A stretch of DNA of 64,000 nucleotides from Garicola koreensis (GCF_014195445.1 NZ_JACIBT010000001.1:186001-250000); one strand, 5' to 3'; shown: positions 8,095 to 17,547, numbered from the stretch's first letter. Numbers and translations are program-made. Notes: generated by a model not told the origin, from the sequence alone.

Positions 8095-8354
8095 ATGGTA
8101 GACATGAAGTCCTTAAGCAGCGGCCTTCCGCGGCAGAACCTCACGGGTGCCTTCGAAGAGGTTGAGCGGGGCGAGACCGTCATTGTGACGCGCTATCGGA
8201 AAGAGATTGGACGAATCGTGCCTGGGGCCTGTCCCGGCGGACCCCGACAGACCCAGAGGTGTTGGCGGCTATGCGCAGGTCTCCCTTGTCCGCAGATGAC
8301 AATGGGGCCCAAGGGCTGACAAGGGACAGTGCCGAAGATCCTTGGGTCGCCTGA
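8095..8354 (+). pseudogene. Phd/YefM-type antitoxin, frameshifted
   Basis: From ATG 8095 or 8104 the frame gives a Phd-type opening (RQNLTGAFEEVERGETVIVT) to about residue 45. After about 8220 the natural continuation is in another frame (DPEVLAAMRRSPLSADDNG ... DPWVA) which ends at TGA 8352-8354, overlapping an ATG by TGATG. A single indel near 8220-8235 explains this. In the uncorrected frame the protein ends at 8319. Confidence 0.6.
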
Positions 8355-8386
8355 TGCGGGCTGTGTTGGACACCGAGACGTCGTAA
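8354..8386 (+). pseudogene. PIN-toxin start remnant
   Basis: ATG 8354 overlaps the antitoxin stop and encodes MRAVLDTETS, followed by TAA. The first seven residues match the start of many PIN toxins (xRAVLDTNVLV), with the catalytic Asp. Nothing further of the toxin is recognisable. Confidence 0.4.
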
Positions 8387-8761
8387 CCGATGCTGGACAG
8401 TACGACGACGACCACTGGATTCACGATCCCAGCAGCCACCGGCGGTGGATACCCACCAGGTCGCCGCGTCATCGACGGAGTCCTCCTCTTCGGACGGCCG
8501 CAGTCCCCGCCGTTACCGGAAAAGGCGACGAATCAGGCGGTGCGCACCGCGACGGGTGGCGCGCTTGCCCACCGCCTTTGGTCCACGCTGCACAGCACGT
8601 GCATCACCACGAGCCCTGCGCAAACGCAACAGCCAATTCAACATGCTGACCTCCTATGCACCGTCAGTAACCCCTCGAGGGTACCTGCAGATATTGCACG
8701 TGAGGTCCACACTGGTACCGGAAGCGATGAACACACCAGCTTGCCAGGGCATTCCCGCAGG
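8387..8761. other. Gene-poor stretch, no supported gene
   Basis: Several frames are open here because of high GC, rich in Arg, Ser and Thr, but none has a recognisable domain or a convincing ribosome site. It is probably decayed sequence between the broken TA locus and the broken lipoprotein gene. Confidence 0.4.
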
Positions 8762-9318
8762 GGAAGGCGTCGGCGCACACTGAGGCCTTCCACCGCGGTG
8801 ACCGCATTAGGAATTTTTCTTGTGGCCTGCGGCGGCGATGATGCCGAGAATCCTGAAGACAGTGATGAGCGATTCCCCGCCAACCAACAGATCGGACCCA
8901 TGAGCCTGCACGTCCCCGAAGCATGGGAAGAGTTCGACGTCGAAAGTTCCGATAAGGGCGAGACCACCGGGTTCAGTGAAGCCCAGGACGGCACCGCTGA
9001 GCGTTACGTGATGACTCGAACAGATTTTCCGGGGGCGCGGAACGTCGGCAGTGCCAACAGGGTGATGTCTGCTGAAGTCCAGTACCGCGGGGGCCAGATA
9101 GAAGAGGTTGAAGAGGTGGAGATAGCCGGTGCCGATGTGGCCTGGAGGGCGGACCTGGCCCGGTGATCGCGGCGAAGTCACCGCCCGTTACTGGATCGCC
9201 CACGACGAGGACTCAGGGGTGATCGCCGCAGCCGAATACGGCGGTTACTGGGATGGACCAGGAGGAACTGGATGCCTACGAAGAGACCCTAGAACTCATT
9301 CCGGCAGCCCGAGAGTAA
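8762..9318 (+). pseudogene. Lipoprotein gene with two frameshifts
   Basis: A signal-peptide-like segment (VTALGIFLVAC) with lipobox Cys is followed by an acidic exported domain (GPMSLHVPEAWEEFDV). The frame breaks near 9160. The sequence continues sensibly in a second frame (RYWIAHDEDSGVIAAAEYGG) and again, after about 9255, in a third (EELDAYEETLELIPAARE) to TAA at 9318. No clear start codon is seen before the signal region. The family is unknown; the size and layout recall small exported lipoproteins of actinobacteria. Confidence 0.55.
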
Positions 9319-9371
9319 ACGGCAAATTCTAGGACGGGGTGCCCGCTAGGGGCGGCAAAGCCAGCGAGTTC

Positions 9372-10967
9372 TCAGTCTGTCATCTCGGCTTGGGGTGCTG
9401 AGATGACGTTCGAGGGCCGGCCCTCTGGGAGGACATCCGTGTTAAGCAGCGGGTCGGTGCGCCGCTCACTCTCCGGCAGATTCATCGCTGCGGCCAAGAG
9501 GTTTCCCACTCGCTGAGCAGCCTCCAGCCCCGTCCCGCTTGCCGCCCAAGGGCTGAATGTCAGTTTGATATTTTCATCCTTGGTGATGATCTCTATCTCT
9601 GGGGTCTGCTTGCCGCGCTCGCGAAATCGCACGTAGCGGACATCCGTGAGGGCGAAGTCGTGCTCGATGACACCTTCTTTCCGAACGGCATTATGAGTTG
9701 AGATGAAGAACCGCTTAGGCGTTACGCCAAGGTACGCGTCGGCGGTCCCACGCCGATCGAGGTTGACGTCTGCAAGGGCCAAGAGGGGGCCCTCGCCAGG
9801 GAGAATCCAGCGCAGAATTCGGAGGATATCCTGGGGTGATCCTTCTTCGAAAACTTCTACCGCTGGGTCTAGCTCGGCTGGTCGTGTGTGCACGCGATTG
9901 CGAAGTGCCGCAACGTGTTCAGCCAGCGACATAGCCATCACGGCTGTGTCCCGGTCACTTTGCCGCTTGCTGATGAACGGAAGAGTCCACTCTCCAGGAA
10001 GTTCAGCAGTCAGGCGCGAGTGTGTTTCCAGCCGGCCTAGCAGATCAGCGAGCTTATCCATCGATCTCGTGTGCTCTCGTTTTGTCTCTGCCACTAGTTG
10101 GGCTAGCAGCCCTTCGTTCTCGGCGGCGTTGGCTTCATCCCGAAGAATGTGGGCAGCGCGTAAAACCTGCGCTCGGTGCCAGGATCCTTCGGCCATGAGC
10201 ATGCCATGAGCGTCAGCGATAATTCTTTCAGCGTGCTTCTGAATGTAGGCCCGGCGGCCCTTGATGTCAGTGTCAAGGGCTTTCACGTGATCATCCACAA
10301 ATTCGGTGAAGAGCAGACGCTGACTACGCAGGTCCGGTTCTCTCGTCGAGATGGGACTGTAGACGTGGTCGTTGACCACACCGGCCGCACGAGCTTCCCG
10401 AACGGCTCGCAAGGTTGTTTCATGAAGTCCCTGCAATCGCGCCCATTGATCCTGATGCAGGGCCATCAGTACGTCGCGGGTGACTTGGATATTTTCATCA
10501 AGTCGTTGTGACATCGAAGCCATCTGCACCTGCAGGGCCAATAGCGTCGCGGCGGGTCCCAGCGATGAGAGTATCTGTGCGCTCTGCGCCGCCGTGGCAG
10601 GTTCCCAGCGGATGAAGGACCGGATGGTGCTGTTGCTGTCGACCAGCGCACCTAAGTTCTCGCCAGCTGACCTCATAGGCTTCAAAGTCTTAAGATCTTT
10701 CAAGGTCTTAGGGGTGAGGCGCACGAGTCCTTGGGCGTTCTGCATACCCTGCGCCGCCTGGGCGGCGACATTTCCGATCCCGGTCGCGACCGCAAGCTGG
10801 TCTGTCAGGCGCTGACGTGCCTGAGAGTTCATCATCTCGAAGGGGACCACATCAAAATCAGCGATCTGATCATCGCCGAATAGCACCGCTATGCCCGGTT
10901 CGATCTCCACCAAAGAGGCGCTCGCTTCTTCGGTCGGTCCATCCACGGCTTCTTCTGACCTTGACAT
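9372..10967 (-). CDS. Large coiled-coil protein with C-terminal PH-like domain, divergent from mcrB
   Basis: A 531-residue protein that I do not recognise as a named family. Residues 1-70 are acidic. Residues 70-200 include a hydrophobic helix (SSLGPAATLLALQVQMASM), and 200-340 are helical and charged, coiled-coil-like. Residues about 400-490 (FFISTHNAVRKEGVIEHDF, DVRYVRFRERG, ENIKLTFSPW) look like a bacterial PH/GRAM-like beta domain capped by a helix. It is transcribed divergently from mcrB with a short shared promoter region of about 140 bp. Its role is unknown; the location suggests an accessory or sensor in the restriction locus. Confidence 0.7.
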   Translation of the reverse strand: MSRSEEAVDGPTEEASASLVEIEPGIAVLFGDDQIADFDVVPFEMMNSQARQRLTDQLAVATGIGNVAAQAAQGMQNAQGLVRLTPKTLKDLKTLKPMRSAGENLGALVDSNSTIRSFIRWEPATAAQSAQILSSLGPAATLLALQVQMASMSQRLDENIQVTRDVLMALHQDQWARLQGLHETTLRAVREARAAGVVNDHVYSPISTREPDLRSQRLLFTEFVDDHVKALDTDIKGRRAYIQKHAERIIADAHGMLMAEGSWHRAQVLRAAHILRDEANAAENEGLLAQLVAETKREHTRSMDKLADLLGRLETHSRLTAELPGEWTLPFISKRQSDRDTAVMAMSLAEHVAALRNRVHTRPAELDPAVEVFEEGSPQDILRILRWILPGEGPLLALADVNLDRRGTADAYLGVTPKRFFISTHNAVRKEGVIEHDFALTDVRYVRFRERGKQTPEIEIITKDENIKLTFSPWAASGTGLEAAQRVGNLLAAAMNLPESERRTDPLLNTDVLPEGRPSNVISAPQAEMTD

Positions 10968-11109
10968 GCGTTTCCCCCCGCGGTTGAGCAGACTCTCCTG
11001 TCACTACTGACCCAAGCGTACTCAGCGCCGGAGGGTTGTGCGTCACACACTGTGGCAGTCTGTAGACAACTACGCGTTGAATCACCCCGCAGAATTGAGG
11101 AGATGGGAA

Positions 11110-13866
11110 TTGAGTAACGCCGAGGACCTAGACGTCCGCGAACGTGACCTTCGACGCCGTTGGCACCAGGCGCACATCGAACGGTTCGACGCCGAGAACG
11201 TCGCCGGTGAGACCTCCTGGCGTTCCCGCAGGCTGGCTCCTCACGATGATGAGGCTCGAGCATTCCTGGAACGGTTGCGCAGCACCCGTGATCTCAGCGA
11301 CTTCCAAGCGACAACTGATCGCTGGGTGCGCAGTTTCCAGTCAGATTACAGCGGCCCTAGCGGTCAGATGATCATCAACCAAGTGAACAAGCTCTCGCCG
11401 GATCCCGAGGAAGCTGTCACTGTCCTGCTGGATGCGCTGTCGACTCCGGTCAACCTGGAAGATGCGGTGCGGAAGGTGCGACTCCTCGCTGACCATCTGC
11501 GGGCCATTCGGGTCGGAGCCCATCCCAGCCCGAGACGCGCACCCTTCGTCGCCTCATGGTATTGGGGCCTCGACGCCCCCGAGACATGGCCAGTGGCGTG
11601 GCCGAGCTCGTCTGACTACTTCGTCTATTGCACCGGCACCCCCGAGTACGAGGACCAGGGCACCCGCTACGCGGAGCTCTATGACTTTGCGATGAACCTC
11701 GACGGTGACCCACTCCGGTTCGAACAAGTCGCCGCATGGTGGGCCGAAGAGCGTCCCATTGTATTCCACGAAGTCCTCTGTGATCGCGCTGCCCTGCGGG
11801 AGGACGCCAAAGACCGCGACGACGACCCCGAACTCTTCCGGGGGAACGCCCAGGCGCTTGTGGCCGTCGCGCAGCATATCGGGGGCTCCTTAGAAGCGAA
11901 GGTGGCGGAGGCGACCGGCCGCACGCTCAAAGCACACAAGCCTCAAGTGATGGCGAATAAAGAGTGGCCCCGGGGGGACCTTTGGATCGACTGGCGAGTC
12001 CCCAAAACCTATGGTCTAGCGGTTCGTCTTTGGCTCAACCGAAAGGGCTTTGCGATCGGGCTGCGTCCTTTCCCAGACGCGGATACCGGCGCCACAGAGC
12101 GCGCACTGGAGGCTATCGACAGGCAATCACTACCCGGTTATGAAGTCCTTAAGGGACGTGACTCCCGTGTGGGTAAAGATGTGGGCTTCACAGGGGGCGG
12201 CACCGGTGAAGTGATCTACGCACGATGGTTCGACCGAGCTTCTGTGGCGTCAACGGACCTAGCTGCGGAGGTGCTCAGAGCAGCGGACGACGTGGCACCT
12301 CTCATCGCAGACTTGAGCGGTGATGCCGTGCCCGAACAGGACGGTGATGAGTTGGCTGACAGCGTCACCGAGTTTAAGGAGACGACCGGATACCCTACGG
12401 CCAGTCACGAGCAGGACATGGCTCATCAACGAGAGTTCGCCAAGCTCCTCGACCCCGAAGAGCTGGAAATCGTCGATCGTGTTGATCTTCGCCGAATTTG
12501 GAACTCGGGCCGATACGGCGGCACGGGGCCTATGTCATCTCTGAATACCACCATTCGCGATGCCGACGATGCTGAGTATCACCGAATCATCGAGACCTTT
12601 GCCTACCTCTGTTGGGGCGACGATTCGCCCGCAGAGCGCATCGACCGTGTCCTCGAAGACTCGCAGCACCAAGTCAAAGGACTCGGTGAGTCGGTCATCA
12701 TGAAAATGCTCGCGATTAGCCATCCAGACCGTTTCATCACTGTGTACCCGTACACGGGACCGAAAGGGAAGTTGAGGATGCTCAAGCTGCTGGGCATACC
12801 CGCTCCGACAGCATCGTCCCGTGGTCAGCTTCAAGTCGCATCAAATGACGCTCTGCGTTCGCGCCTGGACCCGTACTTCCCCGGCGACCCGTTGGGCATG
12901 GGACAGTTTCTCTACTGGTTCGCTCAACGAGATGACGAGCCGGAGGTCGAGCTTGTCGAAGACCCGCTTGATGAATTGGCTGATGAGCTGTTGGTGGGCC
13001 GGGAGTTCCTCGATGATGTGGTGGCGCTGCTGGAGGACAAGAAGCAGGTCGTCTTCTACGGACCACCCGGAACTGGTAAGACATACTTCGCCCGGAAACT
13101 GGCGCACGCACTGGTACCGGACGCTGAGCGTCGACCAACCGTGCAGTTCCACCCATCCACCTCGTATGAGGACTTCTTCGAAGGCTACCGACCCGAGACC
13201 GACGCCGACGGCGTGATGACCTATCGGCTGCAGAAAGGACCTTTGGCAGAGCTCGCCGCCCGTGCAGCTGAGGCGCCGGGCCGGCGCCACGTGATGATCA
13301 TCGATGAGATCAATCGCGCCAACTTGCCGAAAGTCCTCGGTGAGCTGTTGTTTCTCTTTGAGTACCGAGATACTCCGGTTCGTACTCTCTACCGCCCGGA
13401 TGACCCCTTCGAACTGTCCCAGGACATCTGGTTCATCGGCACGATGAATACGGCGGACCGGTCCATCGCGCTGGTTGACGCGGCTCTTCGGCGCAGATTC
13501 CACTTCATCCCGTTCTTCCCGAATCACGGTCCCATGGCTGGTCTCCTCGATCGCTGGCTCGAACGTGAGCACGAACCCGCATGGGTGGGTGAGCTGGTGG
13601 CCCAAGTCAACGACGAATTGGAGCGGGACCTTGGTGGCCCGCATCTGCAGCTCGGTGCCAGTCACTTTATGAAGCACGGTCTCAACCAAGACGCCCTCCG
13701 CCGCATTTGGCAGTACGACATTGAGCCCTTCATCGAGGATCAGTTCTTCGGCGACGCAGCCAGCATCGACAGGTACCGGTTTGACCAAGTCTGGAGTCGT
13801 TTCAGTCACCTGGCCGGGGAGTCGATCGGTGAAGAAGCAGCCGACGACGACGATACAGAGGCCTAG
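11110..13866 (+). CDS. mcrB: McrB-like restriction GTPase/AAA subunit
   Basis: About 918 residues from TTG 11110, which has GAGGAG seven bases upstream; a GTG at 11038 would add 24 residues. The C-terminal third is an AAA+ motor: Walker A YGPPGTGKTYF near residue 650, Walker B IIDEINRAN near 730, and the McrB signature GTMNTADRSIALVDAALRRR near 776. The N-terminal 600 residues are a long, mostly unassigned specificity region, including a DUF-like middle block (GLGESVIMKMLAISHPDRF). Together with McrC it should cleave modified DNA in a nucleotide-dependent way (type IV restriction). What modification it recognises cannot be inferred. Five bases separate it from mcrC. Confidence 0.88.
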   Translation: MSNAEDLDVRERDLRRRWHQAHIERFDAENVAGETSWRSRRLAPHDDEARAFLERLRSTRDLSDFQATTDRWVRSFQSDYSGPSGQMIINQVNKLSPDPEEAVTVLLDALSTPVNLEDAVRKVRLLADHLRAIRVGAHPSPRRAPFVASWYWGLDAPETWPVAWPSSSDYFVYCTGTPEYEDQGTRYAELYDFAMNLDGDPLRFEQVAAWWAEERPIVFHEVLCDRAALREDAKDRDDDPELFRGNAQALVAVAQHIGGSLEAKVAEATGRTLKAHKPQVMANKEWPRGDLWIDWRVPKTYGLAVRLWLNRKGFAIGLRPFPDADTGATERALEAIDRQSLPGYEVLKGRDSRVGKDVGFTGGGTGEVIYARWFDRASVASTDLAAEVLRAADDVAPLIADLSGDAVPEQDGDELADSVTEFKETTGYPTASHEQDMAHQREFAKLLDPEELEIVDRVDLRRIWNSGRYGGTGPMSSLNTTIRDADDAEYHRIIETFAYLCWGDDSPAERIDRVLEDSQHQVKGLGESVIMKMLAISHPDRFITVYPYTGPKGKLRMLKLLGIPAPTASSRGQLQVASNDALRSRLDPYFPGDPLGMGQFLYWFAQRDDEPEVELVEDPLDELADELLVGREFLDDVVALLEDKKQVVFYGPPGTGKTYFARKLAHALVPDAERRPTVQFHPSTSYEDFFEGYRPETDADGVMTYRLQKGPLAELAARAAEAPGRRHVMIIDEINRANLPKVLGELLFLFEYRDTPVRTLYRPDDPFELSQDIWFIGTMNTADRSIALVDAALRRRFHFIPFFPNHGPMAGLLDRWLEREHEPAWVGELVAQVNDELERDLGGPHLQLGASHFMKHGLNQDALRRIWQYDIEPFIEDQFFGDAASIDRYRFDQVWSRFSHLAGESIGEEAADDDDTEA

Positions 13867-13871
13867 CCATC

Positions 13872-15053
13872 GTGCCGGTCCTTTTTGAGTACGGCTCCGT
13901 CTATCTGAACCTGAGCCGCAGCCAGGCTGAAGCTCTCAATCGGTCGGGCTTCGTGGACGTTGCCCCTGCCGAGGGGGACCGGTGGCGTGTGACGGCGTCG
14001 TCCTATGTTGGATCTCTGGTGGTCGACGGCGTCGAACTTCTGATTCGCCCGAAGATCAACCCTGAGAACCTCTTCCTGCTGCTGGAGCCTGGTCTGCCGC
14101 CGGGAGCCTGGAGGAGGGAAGCCTTCAACTACGACGCATCTTCGGACCTGCTGCCCTCAGTCATCGCGTTCTTCGCCAGGACAGTCGACACCACTCTAGG
14201 AAGAGGGGTCCTGCGCTCGTACCAGGCGCGGGAGGAGTCTTTGACCGCCTTGCGCGGCCGGATGGATGTGGCGGGTCAGTTCAAGCGCGCAGGTCTTCTC
14301 ACTCCAATAGCGAGTAAGTATGACGACTTTACCGAGGACATCGTGGAGAACAGGGTGCTGCGAGCCGCAATTCGTGTGGCGCTGCGGGTGCCACGTGTGG
14401 CTCCCACCGAACGCCAGCGACTGATGCGGCAACTCGCATCATTGGAAGCAGTTGCCGACGTTCCGGTCCGCGTCGAGACGGTTGACAGCATTCACTTCAC
14501 TCGACTCAACCAGCACTATGCACCGGCTTTGGGCCTTGCTCGCCTGGTGCTGGCGAACCTCACTCTGACCGACGCCCGGGGTGCCGTCTCTGCCTCCTCG
14601 TTCATGGTCAACATGAACGATCTGTTCCAGCGTTTCGTGACTGAGAGGCTGCGCCGAGCTCTGCGGGGGCGATTAGAGGTCATTGACGAACCGACCGTGT
14701 ACCTGGCTCAGGGCCGCCAAGTCTCTATGCAACCGGATCTCGTGTTCCGCGAACCTGGGGGAGCGGACCGTCTGGTGGGAGACATCAAGTACAAACCTGC
14801 GGTGGACGCCCGAGGGCGAAGCAGTGATTACTATCAGCTGCTGGCGTATGCGACCGCAATGGACCTGCCTGAAGGGATGCTGATCTATTGTCGTGGCCAG
14901 GACGACGCCGACCGGCGGACCTTGACGGTTAAGAATGTTGGAACTCAGCTCACGCTCCAATCGGTCGATCTGTCAGGCTCCCCAGACCAGGTTGAGCACG
15001 AGGTTGCTGCCTTGGCGCAGACGATTGCCAGGACTGCAGGACGAGTTCGCTAA
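13872..15053 (+). CDS. mcrC: McrC-like endonuclease subunit
   Basis: A 393-residue protein starting with GTG. The N-terminal LLIRPKINPENLFLLLE is the McrC beta-barrel region. The C-terminal PD-(D/E)xK nuclease core is visible as QPDLVFRE near residue 286 and GDIKYKPAV near residue 304, giving the Asp ... Asp-x-Lys triad. It is the nuclease partner that stimulates and is driven by the McrB ring. It forms an operon with mcrB. Confidence 0.9.
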   Translation: MPVLFEYGSVYLNLSRSQAEALNRSGFVDVAPAEGDRWRVTASSYVGSLVVDGVELLIRPKINPENLFLLLEPGLPPGAWRREAFNYDASSDLLPSVIAFFARTVDTTLGRGVLRSYQAREESLTALRGRMDVAGQFKRAGLLTPIASKYDDFTEDIVENRVLRAAIRVALRVPRVAPTERQRLMRQLASLEAVADVPVRVETVDSIHFTRLNQHYAPALGLARLVLANLTLTDARGAVSASSFMVNMNDLFQRFVTERLRRALRGRLEVIDEPTVYLAQGRQVSMQPDLVFREPGGADRLVGDIKYKPAVDARGRSSDYYQLLAYATAMDLPEGMLIYCRGQDDADRRTLTVKNVGTQLTLQSVDLSGSPDQVEHEVAALAQTIARTAGRVR

Positions 15054-15150
15054 CAACCATCACCTCACGGTGTGCCGGCCTCAAGGGTTGAGCGCTCTGG
15101 GTAAGCTGAACCCACTCGCATCCGAGGGGATGGAAGGAAGGCGCACGTCA

Positions 15151-15351
15151 ATGTCAGGAATCACGCCGAATTACCGCTCTATTCGTCAGCTGCTCCAGGG
15201 GCGATCGTTCTCGATCGATGAGTACCAGCGCGAGTACAAGTGGGAGCGCGGCAACGTTGAGGAGCTGATCACGGATCTGCTGACCACGTTCTTCAACGAC
15301 TACCGCGAGGGCCACACTGCCCCTGCAGGCAAGTCCCGTGTAGTGGTGTAG
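15151..15351 (+). pseudogene. DUF262 (GmrSD-type) gene, 5' fragment cut by an IS
   Basis: ATG 15151 follows GGAAGG and reads SIDEYQREYKWERGNVEELI, the conserved N-terminal motif of DUF262 proteins, in which Tyr-Gln-Arg and the following Trp region bind nucleotide. Homology stops near 15345, where the IS481-type element begins, and a stop follows at 15351. The rest of the gene is not found after the element. It was probably part of the mcrBC defence locus. Confidence 0.7.
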
Positions 15352-15370
15352 CTGGCTCTGTTGTGTGAAG

Positions 15371-15443
15371 TCTCGGGACATCGTGGATGCTTCTGTCTCA
15401 TATGATCGTGGACAGTTGGTCTCATGACATCGTGGGCACTTCG
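15371..15443 (+). repeat. Three direct repeats at the IS left end
   Basis: Copies begin at 15371, 15396 and 15420 (spacing 25 and 24) and share the pattern TCTC-(5-6 nt)-ATCGTGGrnn. They are likely transposase-binding iterons upstream of the transposase gene. Confidence 0.55.
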
Positions 15444-15463
15444 GTTTCGTGTTGTGTTCTGGC

Positions 15464-16475
15464 ATGGGCTCCAACACTGTGCCCGCCGATGTGCGCTGGG
15501 CGATTGCGAACTGGCCCGAGGACTCTGAGCGGGGTGAGGTGAAACGTTTCTGTCAGCGGCAGGGCATTAGCCGCTCGGTGTTCTATAAGATCCGCCGTCA
15601 GGCGCTTGAGCAGGGCCCGGTCGGTGCGACAGAGCCGGGATCACGGCAGCCGCTGAACAGCCCGGGGCGCACCGACTCTGTCGTGATTGAGCACGCGCTG
15701 GCGGTGCGGGTATGGCTCATCGAGCAGAGCCTGGATGCTGGGCCGTTGTCGGTGCTGGCCAGGATGCGCCGCCAAGGCCTGAACCCGCCCTCACGGGCCA
15801 CGCTGGCCAGGGCCTTCGCCGCGGCTGGCGTCTCTAAGCCGGAACCGCGTAAGCGGCCCAGGGCGGCCAATCGTCGATTTGTCTATCCCGCACCGAACCG
15901 TTGGTGGCAGATCGATGCCTTCACCTGGTCGTTAGCCGACGGGACTGCGACCACGATTCTTCAAGTTATCGACGACAACACGCGACTGGCATTGGCGACC
16001 TTGGTGGCCGAGGGTGAGAGGAGTAAGGCCGCGCTGAAGGCCGTTTCCACCGCGGTCCGTCGGTGGGGTGTGCCGCAGCGGCTGCTCTGGAGACAGCGGG
16101 CTGGCGTGCAACCCCACCCGTCGAGGCTTCACCGGCAAGCTGGTCGACTACCTGGTCGATCTTGGGGTCAAGCCCATCACCGGCAATCCCGACCGGCCCA
16201 CCACTCAGGGCAAGAATGAGCGGTTCCATCAGACTCTGCAGAAGTGGCTGAATGCGCGTGCGCCTGCGCACTCGATCGAGGCGTTGCAGATCATGGTTGA
16301 GGAGTTCGACACCTACTACAACTATGAGCGCGTTCATCAGGCGTTGAGCGACAAGACGCCGATGGAAGCCTGGGAGGCCACCGATCCCGCACCGCCGCCG
16401 GCCCCGGAGCCGCGCATGCCCAACATGCCGCCCTCGGCCCAAACGCAGGCAGAGAACGCCGAAACCGGCCCCTGA
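15464..16475 (+). pseudogene. IS481-family transposase, frameshifted
   Basis: The first part (from ATG 15464) has an N-terminal helix-turn-helix (KRFCQRQGISRSVFYKI) and the first catalytic region (NRWWQIDAFTWSL) with Asp. Near 16085-16100 the frame shifts by one; the downstream part carries the altered second motif (SGDSGLACNP where SDNG is expected) and the third (TQGKNERFHQTLQKWL) with Glu. An indel plus loss of the expected Asn implies an inactive enzyme. Confidence 0.8.
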
Positions 16476-16529
16476 GCCGAGACCGCGCCCCATCCCAATA
16501 CCCGTGCCCCCTTAGCGCTGCACCCCAGC

Positions 16530-16868
16530 GTGGGCAGCGCCGATCTGATGGTCAAGCAGAACGGGCAGGTCAAAGCACTGAGCTGCATGTTCTATGTGGC
16601 CACCAGCCGGGCAGCAGAGATGGTGCACGTGATCTGGACCGAGACCCTCGTCGAGATCTTCACCGAAGATGGCGAGCACATCATCAGCTACCCACGGCCC
16701 ACCAGGACTGGCATGTACTACGGGCCTCGCACCCCAGAAGGCACGCTGATGAAGACCGCCGGGAAGAACCTCTCAGCAGGGATCACCGACACAGCAGTAC
16801 GGGTAATTTCCAAGGGCGGCTACATCGGTGTTCTAGCCAACAAGTTCTACGCCCTTCCGACGATGTAG
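16530..16868 (+). pseudogene. Detached C-terminal domain of IS481 transposase, with a partial second copy
   Basis: A 112-residue frame. The middle (HVIWTETLVEIF, EHIISYPRPTRTGMYYG) resembles the small beta domain usually found at the C-terminus of IS481 transposases. Its last 20 or so residues (VISKGGYIGVLANKFYA) resemble the start of the same domain again, as if a second copy had been joined and cut. It may be reachable only through frameshift from the main transposase gene. Confidence 0.5.
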
Positions 16869-16986
16869 AGGTTGGGTCAGGCCGTGTCGGTAGATGAGAG
16901 GCTCCCTCAGACACACTCACGACCTCAGTGCGTTTCCGACTGAGGGGTGCCACGAGCGCAACAAGCTACTCAGACTTGGGGCGACC

Positions 16987-17547
16987 TCAGTCTTCACACA
17001 TGTCGCATTCTCCGACCGCGGACTTCTCCAAGCCGTGTATGTGGCATATTTCGGGAGGTTTCGGCCCAGGTTTTGCTCGCGCGGATCGCGCACGAGCGAC
17101 CTGGGGCGTGAGGGTGGGGGTTCCACCGTCGGCCGGGAGGTCGTTGGCGAACCGGCGGTAGCAGAGCAGGCGGTGCTGGGCGGCGAGGTCGTCGACCGGG
17201 GCACTGGGGTCGGTTGGGACAGACTTTGGTGCTTGGGAGTACCCTTCGCCGATAGTCCCGTCCGGACGGACGCATAGAGCAGTCAGGGGTGGCTCGCCAG
17301 CTTCAGCCGCGCGCTTGGCCACTTTCTCGAGTAACTTCCCGCTCCAATTCGCAATCAGCATCCTCGTCCGAATTCCCGAGCGATCTTGGACGGCCTGGGT
17401 GAGTTCTAGGTAAGTCGTCGTTCGGTTGTACTTACTGGCCACTTCGATGAGGAGGTCATAGGCAATTGGCACCCAGGTCTCCAGGGCCTCGGTGAAGTTG
17501 GCTTTGGACCCATCGACTTCAAAGTATGTTCCATGCTCGGATGACAT
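16987..17547 (-). CDS. Unknown protein with C-terminal Cys/His cluster
   Basis: A 186-residue protein from ATG 17547. The first 100 residues look like a helical domain (RTTTYLELTQAVQDRSGI) followed by a short beta stretch (LCVRPDGTIGEGY). The C-terminus (ICHIHGLEKSAVGECDMCED) has His and Cys positioned like a zinc knuckle. I do not recognise the family. It stands alone, convergent with the IS element and divergent from the DUF262 pair, inside the defence island. A perfect 16-bp palindrome lies about 75 bp upstream. Confidence 0.6.
   Translation of the reverse strand: MSSEHGTYFEVDGSKANFTEALETWVPIAYDLLIEVASKYNRTTTYLELTQAVQDRSGIRTRMLIANWSGKLLEKVAKRAAEAGEPPLTALCVRPDGTIGEGYSQAPKSVPTDPSAPVDDLAAQHRLLCYRRFANDLPADGGTPTLTPQVARARSARAKPGPKPPEICHIHGLEKSAVGECDMCED

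Larger units (their letters stand above)
15345..16870 (+). mobile_element. IS481-type insertion element, degraded
   Basis: Spans the left-end direct repeats, a frameshifted DDE transposase and a detached C-terminal beta domain. The left boundary is placed where DUF262 homology ends and the right boundary after the last transposase-like codon at 16868; exact inverted ends were not established. It has inserted in or replaced a DUF262 gene next to mcrBC. Confidence 0.6.

Noticed and set aside
8390-8760. Long N-terminal extension of the lipoprotein frame as a real protein
   Set aside because: Sequence before the signal peptide has no domain and an exported lipoprotein would not start 120 residues earlier.
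12841-13809. A 322-codon minus-strand frame opposite mcrB
   Set aside because: Lies wholly opposite the McrB AAA motifs, which are unambiguous on the plus strand.
15371-15443. Short repeats as a CRISPR array
   Set aside because: Only three imperfect copies 24-25 bp apart at an IS end, with no spacers of regular length and no cas genes.
16922-16944. Hairpin CCTCAGT / ACTGAGG as a terminator
   Set aside because: Only a 7-bp stem with a 9-nt loop, no T-run on either strand and no consistent position relative to gene ends.
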